A stretch of DNA of 64,000 bases, taken from Mesostigma viride (Eukaryota > Streptophyta > Mesostigmatophyceae > Mesostigmatales > Mesostigmataceae). The stretch lies in contig RPFO01000406.1 of NCBI GenBank assembly GCA_009746045.1, forward strand, positions 131,501-195,500, read 5' to 3'. The first letter of the stretch is position 1; every line of letters begins with the position of its first letter. This document shows, piece by piece, positions 1 through 10,328 of the stretch. The translations under genes and the position numbers were made by a program. A model generated the notes under the pieces. That model saw only the letters and a list, made by a program, of their open reading frames with translations. It made no database searches and had not been told where the DNA came from.

Positions 1-389
1 CATTTCCATCACCATTCATCTTCATCATCCTGAACGACTCGAACAGGCGGACAAGATAACGGCAGGCTCGAGCTACCCTGGTCCAGATGAATCAGTCTCC
101 CGATTTCCGGCCTTCGCTGGCTGTCTCCTTGATACAAAAGCTAGAGCTTGGCATCTCAGCAGAGAGCAGCTCTCTGCATGGGCACAGCTTAACTACATAA
201 TAAAGCTAGGCATCATATGGGGTGTGGCACATCATAGGCACGCATGTACATGGCTAAATAATATCAAGGAGACAACCAGCGCAGGCCAGAAATCGGAAGA
301 ATCCGGACCATGGTAGCTCGAGCCTGCCGTTATCTTGTCCGCGTGTTCGAGTCGTTCAGGATGATGAAGATGAATGGTGATGGAAATGT
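1..389. repeat. Long-inverted-repeat (foldback) element
   Basis: The first ~135 bases are, on the opposite strand, a close copy of about 264-388. The arms differ by scattered substitutions and a small indel and are separated by a ~128-base loop. No ORF of note lies inside. The arm sequence recurs at about 2728-2800 and 6258-6400, and the loop sequence recurs inverted at about 2455-2570, so this is a dispersed family. It could be a non-autonomous foldback DNA transposon or a MITE. The element touches the window edge, so I cannot see a target duplication. Confidence 0.6.
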
Positions 390-521
390 GTATCCTTGTG
401 CATTGAAACTATGGCTGGCGTGCGTGTAGAGCGACTAGATGACCTAATATCGTGCATCAGCTGGTATAGAGCCTGTAGAAGGCTTACATGTACATGGCCA
501 CGGTCTAACTATTCTACACTA

Positions 522-887
522 CTACTGCTGTGTTCCCCTAAGCTGGGGCGGCTGGAGTCGCTGGGGCCGCGGTGGTCGAGGGGGTCGCGTGCCAGGGCTT
601 GTGGCCGACGTAGATGACCGCCCCCTTCCAGTACACCGGCTGGCCCGCCTTGGTTTGCCGGAGCTGGAGGTAGGTCGGCCATATAGCTCCCGTCGCCGTT
701 GTTGCTGCGCCAGGGTCAAGTCGTCGTCCACGGTGAAGGGAGTGTTCTCGAGCCGCTTGCGGCGTCTGAGAAACGAAATCTTGTCCGCTGGGCTCTTAAA
801 GATGAGAAGAAGCGGGGGCGCCCCTGCCTTACCCCGCGCGCGGGGAAGGCGGTGGGCGGTCAGCTTAATCTCACCAAGAAGGCCCAT
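522..887 (-). pseudogene. LINE ORF1 C-terminal fragment
   Basis: The minus-strand frame carries the block found in LINE ORF1 RNA-binding proteins: a short basic PRARGKAG lead, a PPLLLIFKS strand, a helix of alternating K/R, then VDDDLTLAQQQRRRELY, which matches the DLTP..R..L signature of ORF1 C-terminal domains. A sister copy lies at 1237-1530 on the other strand. No RT follows in this orientation, so it is a truncated relic. The family call is by motif only. Confidence 0.5.
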
Positions 888-1009
888 ACGACCAACGCCT
901 TCAAGCCACCGCCACCGCCCTCGAGTGCTTGCATGACACCGCCGGCCTCATGCACCGCCCAGGCGGGTGAAGGACATCGCCGCCCAGCCGACACCTGCTG
1001 GCTCGGCCG

Positions 1010-1530
1010 GTGATGCTCCCTCCACCTGGGCGGACTTGCTTAAGTGCTCATCACACCACCTCCACCACCTCCACCATCGCGGCACAACTCAAGCAACAAG
1101 CCCTCGACCTTCGCGAGGAGGCCGACATCACCCAGCGCAGCCACAATGTCATCGTCAAGCACTTCGACCAGCCGGCAGGTGAGACCTCCACGAGCCTTCT
1201 CACGGCATCAGTTAAGCGCGACATTCTTGCCCCGGCATGCAACTCACTGGTGAGCTGCGGATGTCGGCTGTCCGCCTCCCCCGCGCGCGGGGTAAGGCTG
1301 GCCCGGCACCCGTGCTCCTCACCTTAAAGTACATGGCGGACAAGCTGGCCTTCCTTAAATGCCGCAAAAAGCTCTCGGAGACTCGCTTCACGCTGGACGA
1401 CGACTTGACCCTGGCCCAGCAACAGCGGCGACGCAAGCTATGGCCGACCTACCTTCAGCTCCGGCACAGCGCAAGGGGGAAGCCGGTATACTGGAGGGGG
1501 GCGGTCATCCACGTTGACCACAAGCCCTGA
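1010..1530 (+). pseudogene. LINE ORF1 fragment (coiled coil + C-terminal domain)
   Basis: A helical region (IAAQLKQQALDLREEADI, around 1070-1135) looks like an ORF1 coiled coil. In another frame, 1237-1530 carries the ORF1 C-terminal block (PVLLTLKYMADKLAFLKCRK, then LDDDLTLAQQQRRRKLW). The two parts need a frame change and lack the sequence that should join them. The downstream neighbour (1564-1908, same strand) is the far C-terminus of an ORF2, so this looks like one internally deleted LINE copy of ORF1 plus ORF2 tail. Confidence 0.5.
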
Positions 1531-1563
1531 CAGGCACCTCCTGCCACCTCAGACTAGGGAATA

Positions 1564-2085
1564 TATACCAGTCGCCACATCCTCCGGGCGGCTGTGGATG
1601 CCGGCGCTGCTGCCGCTGTGGCTGAGCGCGACAAGTTTGCCTCCTACGGCAATGTGGGGCCCCACCGGGTCATCCCCTTTGTCCTTGAGGAGTTCGGGGC
1701 CATGGGCCCCAAGACAGCGGAGTTTTTCCACGAGTGCTGCCAGCACCGTGAAGACCGCCTCGACCTCGAGGGTCAGACCGCCCCGTGGTCGGCCCGCACG
1801 TGGTCCTCGTATTGGCGGCAGCGTCTGTCACTCGCCCTCACTCGCACCGTGGCTGATGTGTTATTCCGCCGCACCCGGGCCGACTTTGTCGCGACCCATT
1901 CGATCTAGTTCCCTCCCAGGCCTGCATGGTGGGCCGGCAGCGCTGTTGCTGCGTGTAGTTTTGTGATGTATAGTTAGTTGTACCTTGTGCCGCTGGCGTG
2001 ATCCTTGGATGTCTGTGTCAGATTACTATTAATTTCTTCAGGGTTATTCTCCCAGTTATCGGTTTTTTCCTTATGTTGCATGCCT
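1564..2085 (+). pseudogene. LINE ORF2 extreme C-terminus and 3' UTR
   Basis: The frame 1594-1908 encodes the last ~100 residues after the restriction-like endonuclease region (SYGNVGPHRVIPFVLEEFG ... WSSYWRQRLSLALTRTVADV), ending in a stop at 1906-1908. It is nearly identical to minus 3315-3630 and plus 42402-42700. The 3' UTR continues to about 2085, where it ends in the family's ...GTTGCATGCC. Only the tail of the gene is present. Confidence 0.65.
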
Positions 2086-2088
2086 ATC

Positions 2089-3041
2089 TCACCTCCGTAA
2101 TCTATCATTCTCAATGAATATATACCAGTAGTGTAGATTAGTCAGGCTTAGCCTAGCATGTGGCCCACGCGCATGTGCGCCCATAATTATGGCCCCCATG
2201 GATGATGCCTTCAGAATTCAGCCATGCAAGCCATGCCTATAATGTGGTGTACTGGAAGGGGGCGGTCATCTACGTACGTCGGCCACTTGTAAGCCCTGGC
2301 ATGCGACCCCCTCGGCCCCAACGACTCCAGACGCCCCAGCTTAGGGGAATACAGCAGCAGTAGTGTAGAATAGATCTAGATAGACCGTGGCCATGTACAT
2401 GTAAGCCTCCTACAGGCTCTATACCAGCTGATATATTCACGAGTATTATTTAGCCATGTACATGTGCGCCTATGATGTGCCACACCCCAGATGATGCCTA
2501 GCTTTATTTAGTTATGCTGTGCCCATGCAGAGAGCCGCTCAGACTCTGCTGAGATGCCAATGATGCCCTAGCTCTTGTATAGCCGCCATGATGATCTTCC
2601 CCCACTGATGACATACTCCCCCTTATAGCTGGGCATAGTGTGAACATCATGAGGGTGCAGGTGCCCTGGTGCACCTAGAGCAAGTAGGCGTTTACATTCC
2701 CACCCTTGCAGGAAGTAGCTTAGAATGTATCATAGGATATATCAAAGAGACAACCAGCGCAGGCCAGAAATCGGGAGAATCCGGACCATGGTAGCTCCTT
2801 CTCAAGGGCTATGTGCTACATATATTCATTGAGAATGATAGATTACGGAGGTGAGATAGGCATGCATACTCCCCCTTAGCTGGGCATAGTGTGAAGATTA
2901 TGAGGGTGCGGGTGCCCTGGTGCACCTAGAGCAAGGGTCGCTTACATTCCCACCTTTGCATGAAGTAGCCTAGGATGTATTTAAAGCCATATGCCCCTTC
3001 TCAGGGATATGTGCTACATTGACTCCCAACGGAGTGATGTT
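2089..3041. repeat. Mosaic of dispersed repeats and LINE/SINE 3' ends
   Basis: No gene is visible. The segment holds an inverted copy of the element-1 loop (2455-2570), a copy of its arm (2728-2800), and two tandem-like copies (about 2590-2740 and 2870-3041) of a ~170-base unit containing GGTGCCCTGGTGCACC, itself able to form a hairpin. The second copy ends with the family 3' signal ACTCCCAACGGAGT at 3022-3035. A third copy is at 6085-6256. Confidence 0.5.
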
Positions 3042-3042
3042 G

Positions 3043-3138
<96 letters not shown>
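3022..3138 (+). repeat. Retroelement 3'-terminal hairpin followed by (TAA)n tail
   Basis: ACTCC-CAAC-GGAGT (3022-3035) is a 5-bp stem with a 4-base loop, followed by GATGTTGA and then about 32 TAA units to 3138. On the minus strand the other side of this tract is the 3' end of the endonuclease-bearing LINE (CATGCC then ATT repeats). Two elements therefore meet tail-to-tail here. The three-base tract gives long ORFs of poly-I and poly-Y that are not genes. Confidence 0.75.
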
Positions 3139-4743
3139 GGCATGCAACATAAGGAAAAACCCGATAACTGGGAGAATAACCCTGAAGAAATTAATAGTAA
3201 TCTGACACAGACATCCAAGGATCACGCCAGCGGCACAAGGTACAACTAACTATACATCACAAAACTACACGCAGCAACAGCGCTGCCGGCCCACCATGCA
3301 GGCCTGGAAGGGATCTAGACCGCATGGGTCGCGACAAAGTCAGCCCGGGTGCGGCGGAATAACACATCAGCCACGGTGCGAGTGAGGGCGTCGAGTGACA
3401 GGCGCTGCCGCCAATACGAGGACCACGTGCGGGCCGACCACGGGGCGGTCTGACCCTCGAGGTCGAGGCGGTCTTCACGGCGCTGGCAGCACTCGTGGAA
3501 AAACTCCGCTGTCTTGGGGCCCATGGCCCCGAACTCCTCAAGGACAAAGGGGATGACCCGGTGGGGCCCCACATTGCCGTAGGAGGCAAACTTGTCGCGC
3601 TCAACCACAGCGGCAGCAGCGCCGGCATCCACAGCCGCCCGGAGGATGTGGCGACCGGAAAGCGGCCGAGCCACGGAGACATCGATGAGCAGGTGGCAAC
3701 CCTGCCCGCCGTAGTCAAGCACGGTAATGTCGGGGCGGTGGTTGGGTGAGTAGAGGGCGGCCCCATCCGCGTCCTCGCACTTGATGGTGGAGTGGGGAAA
3801 GACCGACCGATCCATGGCACACACCACCCGGAGGAGAGCGGTATGGAGATAGAGGAACCAGTTCTGGTTCTGCTGGCCACCCATGCACGCGATGTAGTGC
3901 GTCCCAGTAGTATCCAGAGCAAGCCCGCAGCTGCCGCAGGACGCACCCGCCGTGATGAGAGGTTGTGGGGCAAAGAGCTGGTGGCGCGGAGATCGAGCGA
4001 TGGCGTTAAGGGCCGGAACCAGCGTGAACAAAGGGCTCATGGGGAGGGCGCGCAGGAATGCGGACCCCGCGCTCCCCAGGCTCAAGGGAAACGGACTAAC
4101 GGAGTGAAGCCAAGCCTTCCCCTGATCGTTCAAGCTCGCATGCAGACCCATCCAGTCGGCACAGTGTAGTATACCCGCGTAGGTCTTTTGTTGTTTTTCA
4201 TGAACGCAGGCAGGGAAGACACTAGGACTGACGACAGTGGACACGCCGGGCGTGCCCCGGGGCCGGCAGGCGACGGTGGACGGCCTGAGCGGGGCGGACG
4301 AGGTCGCAAGCCTGCTGGATCCCGAGGTAAGAATCCTGCACAGCCTGCACAAAGGGGAAGGGGGATGGGGTGACCAAGTCGGGAATGGCGCTGACGGCGC
4401 TGGGGACCAACCGGCGGATCTCCGCCCAGGCCTGAGCAACAGAGCCAAGGAAGGCGGCGGGGGCGAGGCGGGCGGCGCGGGTGAGCCCACACCCGCCCAT
4501 GCGGCAGGGGAGGGTGGCCAAGCGCATGGAGTGAGCTGGCAGGCTAGGGCCGGGGAGGAGCACCTGCAAGGCGGCCTGAATGCGCTCGTCATGGCCTTCC
4601 GCGGCAAGCCGCACCAAGTGGGGGGGAGCGCCACGGAGCCAGTGAACCACCCGCGGGTGGGCGCAAAACCACAGGAGGAGCCCTTTGGTCTGGGGGTCCT
4701 TGAGGCGCGCCCAAGTCTCGAGGACATGGGTGCGCTGTTCCAC
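3139..4743 (-). pseudogene. LINE ORF2 C-terminal region with zinc knuckle and restriction-like endonuclease
   Basis: Read on the minus strand, 4743-4222 gives the post-RT region (SMRLATLPCRMGGCGLTRA, then AAFLGSVAQAW). A frame change near 4230 continues to a stop at 3315. The second part has a C-x2-C-x9-H-x3-C knuckle (CGSCGLALDTTGTHYIAC), then HRPDITVLDY...LLIDVSV, which fits the PD...D core of the PD-(D/E)XK endonuclease of R2-type LINEs. The end is rich in W and R (SSYWRQRLS). A 3' UTR follows down to 3139. RT is not attached in this copy. Compare 1564-2085, 41700-42890 and 60900-61368. The frameshift makes it a pseudogene. Confidence 0.65.
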
Positions 4744-4778
4744 GGTGGCCCGGAGCTCCTCTTCGACGCTACATATAC

Positions 4779-4845
4779 ACTCCCAACGGAGTTATGTTCC
4801 TAATCAATTAATTAATTAATTAATTAATTAATTAATTAATTAATG
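4779..4845 (+). repeat. 3'-terminal hairpin with (TTAA)n tail
   Basis: ACTCCCAACGGAGT at 4779-4792 is followed by TATGTTCC and about ten TAAT/TTAA units. This is the 3' end of a short plus-strand retroelement fragment that abuts the 5'-truncated edge of the minus-strand LINE relic. The same signal with a different tail is at 3022. Confidence 0.7.
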
Positions 4846-5000
4846 CCTATAATGGGACCCCCATGGATGTTGCATTACGAATTTAGCCATGCTATGCCTA
4901 TGCAGAGAGATGCTCTCTGTTGAGAAGCCATGCCCTAGCTCTTGCATAAATTAAAACCCTGCGTTCAGGACCTGTCGGAGCATCCTGTAAACTGTGCCGT

Positions 5001-6045
5001 CTAGCTTAGCTGCCAGTGTGGGTGTGAGCGTCCACGCCTCGGCGCGCCATACGTGAGCACTGTGAGGACGAGGACCTTGAAGAGCATGCGCTTCCGGTGC
5101 TCGCCCAGGCCCTTGGAGCGCCAGTAGGTGTTGAGCGAACGAAGCCTAGCCCAGGCCAGGCCGATGCGGATGTCCACATCGTCGGCGGTGTCAGGGAGCC
5201 AACTCCCCAACAGTTTGAAGCGATCGCGGAACGGGACCTCCGTCCCGTCGAGCAGGCGCGGCAGAGGCGGTGTGCTGGAGGCCCCAATCACCATCGCCTC
5301 AGTTTTGACACTAATCTCCAACCCCACCGCCCGCGCCTCCAGGCCCAGACAGTCCAGCCAGGTCTGAATGTGCTCGGGGCTCGCGATGAGGGTGGTATCA
5401 TCCGCATATATCAGGTCGGCCATGCAGGCGGTAACCAGGTTTAAGCCCGCCGTGCTCTTTCTCGTTAAGGATGTCCAAGCCTGGCTCGAACCCCTTAAGA
5501 GTAAAGCGCGCACGTGCCCGGCGCATGACGTGATCCACGACAATATTGAACAGGTATGGGGACAGGACACAACCTTGCCACACCCCGTGGTGAAGGGGGA
5601 ATGGTGGGGTGGTGCCTTCCGCAGTCCGCACTACTGCCTGTGAGCCCTCATATACAGTCGGCGAATGGCAGCAATCAACGCTGGTGGTACCCGATCCAGA
5701 GCTAGGATGGCCCAAAGAGCCTCCCATGCAGAGGACCGTGTCAAAGGCCTTGATATAGTAAACAAAAATGAAGACCAGCGGCAAACTGTCAGGGGGAAGG
5801 CGACGCACCTCCTCCATCAACCGGCGCGCGACAAACACAGCCATGACAGTGTTACGACCACGACGGAAACCCATCTGAGACTCACGCAGGTGTGGGTCCA
5901 GCGCGGCGCGGAGCCGGTGCAGCATCATGCGCATGAAGACCTTCAGCGCGGCGCTCTGGAGGCAGACACCCCGGTAGTTACCGGGGTCAGCAGCAGAGCC
6001 CTTCTTGTACAGCATGACGCGGATGGCCGTCTCTTGTATAGCCAT
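5001..6045 (-). pseudogene. LINE reverse transcriptase fragment
   Basis: The minus-strand reading gives RT motifs in order: YRGVCLQSAALKVFMRMML and SQMGFRRGRNTVMA (RT 1-2 region), a motif A copy FVYYIKAFDTVL with a damaged lead residue, GVWQGCVLSPYLFNIVVD (motif B), and YADDTTLIASPE (motif C with catalytic DD). It ends at LTVLTYGA, where intact copies continue to WTLT. Frames change around 5840 and 5420. Both ends are truncated. It is close to the RT at 43935-45243, which has an APE endonuclease upstream. Confidence 0.75.
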
Positions 6046-6084
6046 GATGATCTTGTATAGCCATGATGATCTTCCCCCACATGA

Positions 6085-6870
6085 CAGGCTCCCCCTTAGC
6101 TGGGCATAGCTTGATAGATCATGAGGGTGCAGGTGCCCTGGTGCACCTAGAGCAAGGGTAGCTTACATTCCCACCTTGCAGGAAGTAGCCCAGAATGTAT
6201 TAAAAGCCATATGCCCCTTCTCAGGGATATATCCTGACATGTACTCCCAACGGAGTTATCAAGGAGACAACCAGCGCAGGCCAGAAATCGGGAGAATCTG
6301 GACCAGGGTAGCTTGAGCCTGCCGTTATCTTGTCCGCGTGTTCGAGTCGTTCAGGATGATGAAGATGAATGGTGATGGAAATGTGTATCCTTGTGCATTG
6401 AAATTATCAAGGAGACAACCAGCGCAGGTATGGCTGGCTTACGTGTAGAGCGACTATAGATGACCTAGACGGTGGGGCCGGAAACAGCATGCTTGATCAG
6501 GGTGTGTGTTTCGAGCCTAACTGGCCGGGAGTGTCTAGTGGTGAGCACCATTGCTGCGATCGCTCTCCCACCATTTACGAGGAAATACCCGCAAATGGAA
6601 AACCACTGAAAAGGTCTAGCTAGTCAGTCATCACGTTAGCCATGCCATGATTCCAAACGTCCAAGAACTGCACACGGTGCAAAGGCAAAAAGCCGGAGGA
6701 CAGCACTTTCAAATGTGCGGCGGGAACCAAAAGCCCGCGTATGCCAGAAAACATCGTGTTGCTGCAGCGACGCGACGATGTGGACAACGAATCCAGTGCC
6801 AAGCTCGGAACGGCCGCAAAGGAGATCCCAACGGAGTTATGTTTCTAATTAATTAATTAGTCCTTGACCA
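6085..6870. repeat. Dispersed repeat block, no gene
   Basis: This holds a copy of the ~170-base unit with hairpin ACTCCCAACGGAGT (6243-6256), then a full arm of the element seen at 264-388 (6258-6400), partially re-duplicated at about 6408-6440. A degenerate hairpin/tail, ATCCCAACGGAGTT plus TAATTAATTAA, lies at 6825-6860. I see no coding signal between 6440 and 6820. Confidence 0.45.
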
Positions 6871-6877
6871 ACAAACG

Positions 6878-7218
6878 ATGCAAGATACGTATACCCCGCG
6901 CGCGGGGAAGGCGGTGGGCGGTCAGCTTAATCTCACCAGTCACCAAGAAGGCCCATGCGATCAAGGCTTTTGCTCTCAAACGCACGTGCAAGCTTCTCGG
7001 AATTCTCACATTCCTCCCTGTCGAAGTTCTTTGAGTATGGCGTTAAGGCTGCGCTTGGCGAGCTCGGCCTCCTCGCGGAGGTTGAGCTTCTGCTGCTGGA
7101 GCTGTGCTGCAACGGCGGAGGTGGTGGAGGTGGTGTGTTGCTTAAGCATGTCCGCCCAGGTCTGGGTGGGAGGAGCATCGCCGGCCAGCCGGGCCAGCGA
7201 GGGCTGGCTTGGCGGCAA
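6878..7218 (-). pseudogene. LINE ORF1 N-terminal fragment
   Basis: Minus-strand 7218-7006 encodes a helical segment (TWADMLKQHTTSTTSAVAAQ, then LQQQKLNLREEAELAKRSLN) that matches plus 1020-1140 and is probably the ORF1 coiled coil. A frame change leads into the start of the ORF1 C-terminal domain near 6940-6896 (PRAGK). The copy stops there. It lies head-to-head with the next feature. Confidence 0.45.
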
Positions 7219-7640
7219 TGGCTTGGCGGCACATCCTGACCTGGCCTGGCCCCAAGGACATTCCTAGAAAGCTGGGTAAACCTGCCATGAACTACATCCT
7301 GATGTTGCTGGCCGGCCTAGTGGTCCCAGCTCCACCGCATTCACTCCCTCTCTCTTCTTTGGACTGCTCTCTCTTGCTTGGACTGCTATGCAGGACAAGA
7401 AGAGGTGCAGCAGACCATTGTGCAGGCCCACACGCCAGCCCCTGTGGGCAGCCCTCCCCCCCCCCCCCCCCCCCCGGGAGGAAGGGGCGCTTTGCTGAGT
7501 AGAGTAGCTAGGATTTTTGTATATTAGTTTAGAGTTAGCTTAGTTAGGTTGCGTGGCTTCGCACACCCCCATCCATCAGCAAGGGAATACGTGCTACATG
7601 ATCTCCCCACGGAGTCATGTTGTAATTTAACATGTTTTAA
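7219..7640 (+). pseudogene. LINE ORF2 extreme C-terminus and 3' end
   Basis: RHILTWPGPKDIPRKLGKPA (7233-7290) followed by a frame change and a stop near 7500 is the C-terminus shared with minus 36903-37196, 39250-39580 and 43200-43520. A 17-18-base C homopolymer (7451-7477) lies in the coding part. The 3' UTR ends in a variant hairpin at 7602-7615 (CTCCCCACGGAG) and a T/A-rich tail. Confidence 0.6.
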
Positions 7641-8259
7641 TTTTAACTGTGCATGCGTTACTGACCAAAAAGAAACAAGATTGGGAAAGTCCAAACTGTA
7701 GTGGCCCGACAAGATCACAGAGTAAGCGCAGCTTGTACAGAAGTTCTGGCATGACTGGGGTTTTAATTCAAGGTCCTTTTGCCAAACTTCCAAGTGCTTA
7801 CTAGGCTCAACCCTAGTCGGCACGCCACACCCGGGCTGTCTTCATGATGTCAGGACTCAGGTCACTACACTCATCATGCATTTAGACAGCACAACGCTTG
7901 TGGCATACTTCGCCATGTGCCCTAATGGCTGTATAATGTGGTAGTGTGCAACAACTCAAACGCCTTTGCCATGTGTGCGTCTTCACTGTTGCCTGTACTT
8001 TCCATCACAGATCTAAAACGTAGGTGCAAGGGTAGCCATTTTATAATGTAAATTGCGAAGTTGGGTGGATGTCCATTGCTAAAAATATAGACATGACTTC
8101 AACTCTACAGCCTACAGCAATTCTAATTGCTCAATGGAAGAAAATGATTACTCCACCCTTTACTGAAATTTGCCCAACCATATTCAAAACTTGTGGAGAT
8201 ATATGGAAGGCATGCCCACTGACGTGCTTGGTCCCTTAGAACCGCAAGGATTGCAGACC
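7641..8259. other. Gene-poor interval
   Basis: I find no ORF with a recognisable product, no repeat family member and no RNA gene. It is AT-richer than the exons around it. The right part must include the 3' UTR of the minus-strand gene ending at 8260. Confidence 0.4.
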
Positions 8260-8964
8260 TCACGCCCAGAACCTTTGCTTCTTCTTCAGCAAGTCACTGA
8301 CATTCAGTGCTTCGATTTTCGCTGCGACAATGTAGTCGTTCTCAGTGAGGCCTTTCACGGCATGAGTAGACAGCACCACCCTCACGCTGCTGTAATTTTC
8401 CAAGTGGAGGTCAGGATGGTGGCCCTCCGCGTTGGCAATCTCGCCAATGCGACCGAACAGCTCGAGACCTGACTTGAATCCTTTCACCTCGAATTTCCGG
8501 GAAATCGCAGCCGCATTGCCCGCATCGTTGAAGACGAGCTCCCAGGAGACAAGGCCCTGTTTGAGCATCGACTTGGCTGTCTCGTTGTCAAGCGGTTTCG
8601 CGCCCGCCTCGCAGGGGACGCATTTTTTTTTCACCAACTGGTTGATGTCCGGAATCTTAATCTTATGCATGGTATCCGAGTTACCTAGAACTTTGTCAGA
8701 GAAGTTTGATTCAATCTCGGCAGCGAACGGGTCCCGGGCGCCGATCTCTCCGATTGGGTCATGCCCACCATCACCTATAGCTGCTTTTACGCACATCCGT
8801 TCGGAAAACCTGCAAGGTGTATTCCTCGGAATGCCTGGGGCAGATAGCGGCAGGGCGAGCTGCCGGCCAGGAAGCCCAGCTTTATTGTTTAGTCGACCCT
8901 CTCTAATACGGCAAAGGCCAGTAAGAGAGGCAACGGAGTGGACAGCATGCAATGATTGAGCCAT
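8260..8964 (-). CDS. Plastid pterin-4a-carbinolamine dehydratase-like protein, RAF2 type
   Basis: A 234-residue single-exon ORF. The first true ATG is at 8964; the frame is open to about 9027 but without another ATG. The N-terminus (MAQSLHAVHSVASLTG...) is basic, S/A-rich and acid-poor, like a chloroplast transit peptide, with a plausible cleavage near RMCVKAA. The mature part opens with GARDPFAAEIES, as I recall for plant RAF2 proteins. The C-terminal half carries the dehydratase signature GHHPDLHLENYSSVRV...STHAVKGLTENDY, so the catalytic-type His pair and the later His are kept. Family roles are recycling of pterin-4a-carbinolamine or, for RAF2, Rubisco assembly in the stroma. Sequence alone does not decide which. 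It is divergent from the giant PHD gene. Confidence 0.82.
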   Translation of the reverse strand: MAQSLHAVHSVASLTGLCRIREGRLNNKAGLPGRQLALPLSAPGIPRNTPCRFSERMCVKAAIGDGGHDPIGEIGARDPFAAEIESNFSDKVLGNSDTMHKIKIPDINQLVKKKCVPCEAGAKPLDNETAKSMLKQGLVSWELVFNDAGNAAAISRKFEVKGFKSGLELFGRIGEIANAEGHHPDLHLENYSSVRVVLSTHAVKGLTENDYIVAAKIEALNVSDLLKKKQRFWA

Positions 8965-10037
8965 CGTAAAGTTGATGTCAGGAGTAGGCGCAGAGGCTGT
9001 CAACTGGGAAAGACTTATTAAGACCAACTCGCAAATAAAACCTCCCTCGACCGACTAGTTGGTGAGGTGGCAGTTCCTTTCAGGCGAGTCGTGCAACCGC
9101 TTTCATCGCCCCAATACACGATGGCTGGAGTTGTCCATGAATTTTATCCAGTTAGCCCCGTCTGCAGAGACAGACACGACTCACACGAGGCACAGCCACA
9201 CAGGCGCAGGGCCGGCCATTGCTGTGAAGCTGACAGAAGCTGGACGAGCCCTCTAGAAACTCGCTCCAGGGGAGGCGCGGCGCGGGGAATTGGCGGGGTT
9301 AGAGTCCGGACGTAGGAACCAGGACTCCGTGGAGTATACAATTTGTAGGTACTAGATTAATTAAAATATTGCAGTACATACCGTGTACATGTGCGTAGGA
9401 ATGAACTAAATAACTTAGCATCTTCCAGCCCGCTGGTACAAGAAGGGGCCAATCTTGTAAGGCGGGCAGTAACCGCCAACTCGGGCGGCACAACCGTGGC
9501 ATTTTTGCCGCTGACTCGGCGCGGCGTTCGCGGCACAGGAAAAAGGGCGGCAAAATGCACCCACCCTTGGCGCTGCACTCCATCGTTAAGTCCTTTGTAC
9601 TCGCGACGGTCATTGCAGGCCTGTGTAGGCTGAAATTTTGGCAGCAGTTCCAACGGGGATATGACTACCTTGCCCTCTGCATGTATATTGAGCCTGCGAC
9701 ATACATGTCGGATTGAGCTCCTAGTCTGGAGGGGAAGGAGCAGCAAACGATGCTTTGCGTCGTGGAGTCAAGACAATCTTGGTCGTAATTGCGACGCGAT
9801 GCATGGGCTGACAGCATGGCAATGATGAGCCAGGTCAACATTAGACAGGATCTCTTTGGGGGGGGGGTTCATGGCGTGCAGAGAGAACGCAATGTAGAAG
9901 ACATGTTGATATGGTGATGAAACATAAAGCTCCTAGTTGAGCTGTACGATGCAGAACGTATTTAGCATGGGCGTGGTATGCCATATACCTTTATTGACTC
10001 CATATATTGTTAGCACGTGAATTTCCCAATCTTAAGT
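8965..10037. promoter_or_regulatory. Divergent intergenic region between RAF2-like and PHD genes
   Basis: About 1.07 kb separates two start codons that face away from each other, so the promoters and 5' UTRs of both genes must lie here. I cannot point to a sure TATA box or initiator. A 9-base G run lies near 9860. The interval shows no ORF with a recognisable product. Confidence 0.45.
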
Positions 10038-10328
10038 ATGTCAAAGAGGCAGGCAAAGGCGCCTGCAAGCATGCCTGCGCCCGCATCAGGGAAAAGGGCA
10101 GGGTCGCAAGACGTAGTTATGTCTATCGTGGCTGGGGTGGCCTCTCCATGCCCACCCTTGCCACGCTCCTCCGTCAGCCTACCACTAGCGGGGGAGGATC
10201 TTGGTGCGTTGCTTGGTGCTTACATGGCGCTACGGTCGTTCAGCTGCGCTCTGTGCCTGAGCCCATTCACGCTGGACGATCTTTGTGACGCAATGACGGC
10301 GGATTCCGCCACTCCTTTAGTGGACGAG
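10038..10328 (+). CDS. Exon 1: N-terminus and first half of DDT domain
   Basis: The ATG at 10038 has A at -3. The frame is open upstream only to a GTG at 10017, so this ATG is the natural start. A basic, P/A-rich lead ([11 protein letters not shown]) precedes the DDT helices: [20 protein letters not shown], then [12 protein letters not shown]. The donor GACGAG|GTACGA leaves phase 0, and the DDT continues in exon 2. Confidence 0.75.

Noticed and set aside
2970-3249. ORFs of poly-Ile and poly-Tyr
   Set aside because: They only translate the (TAA)n tract in different frames and strands.
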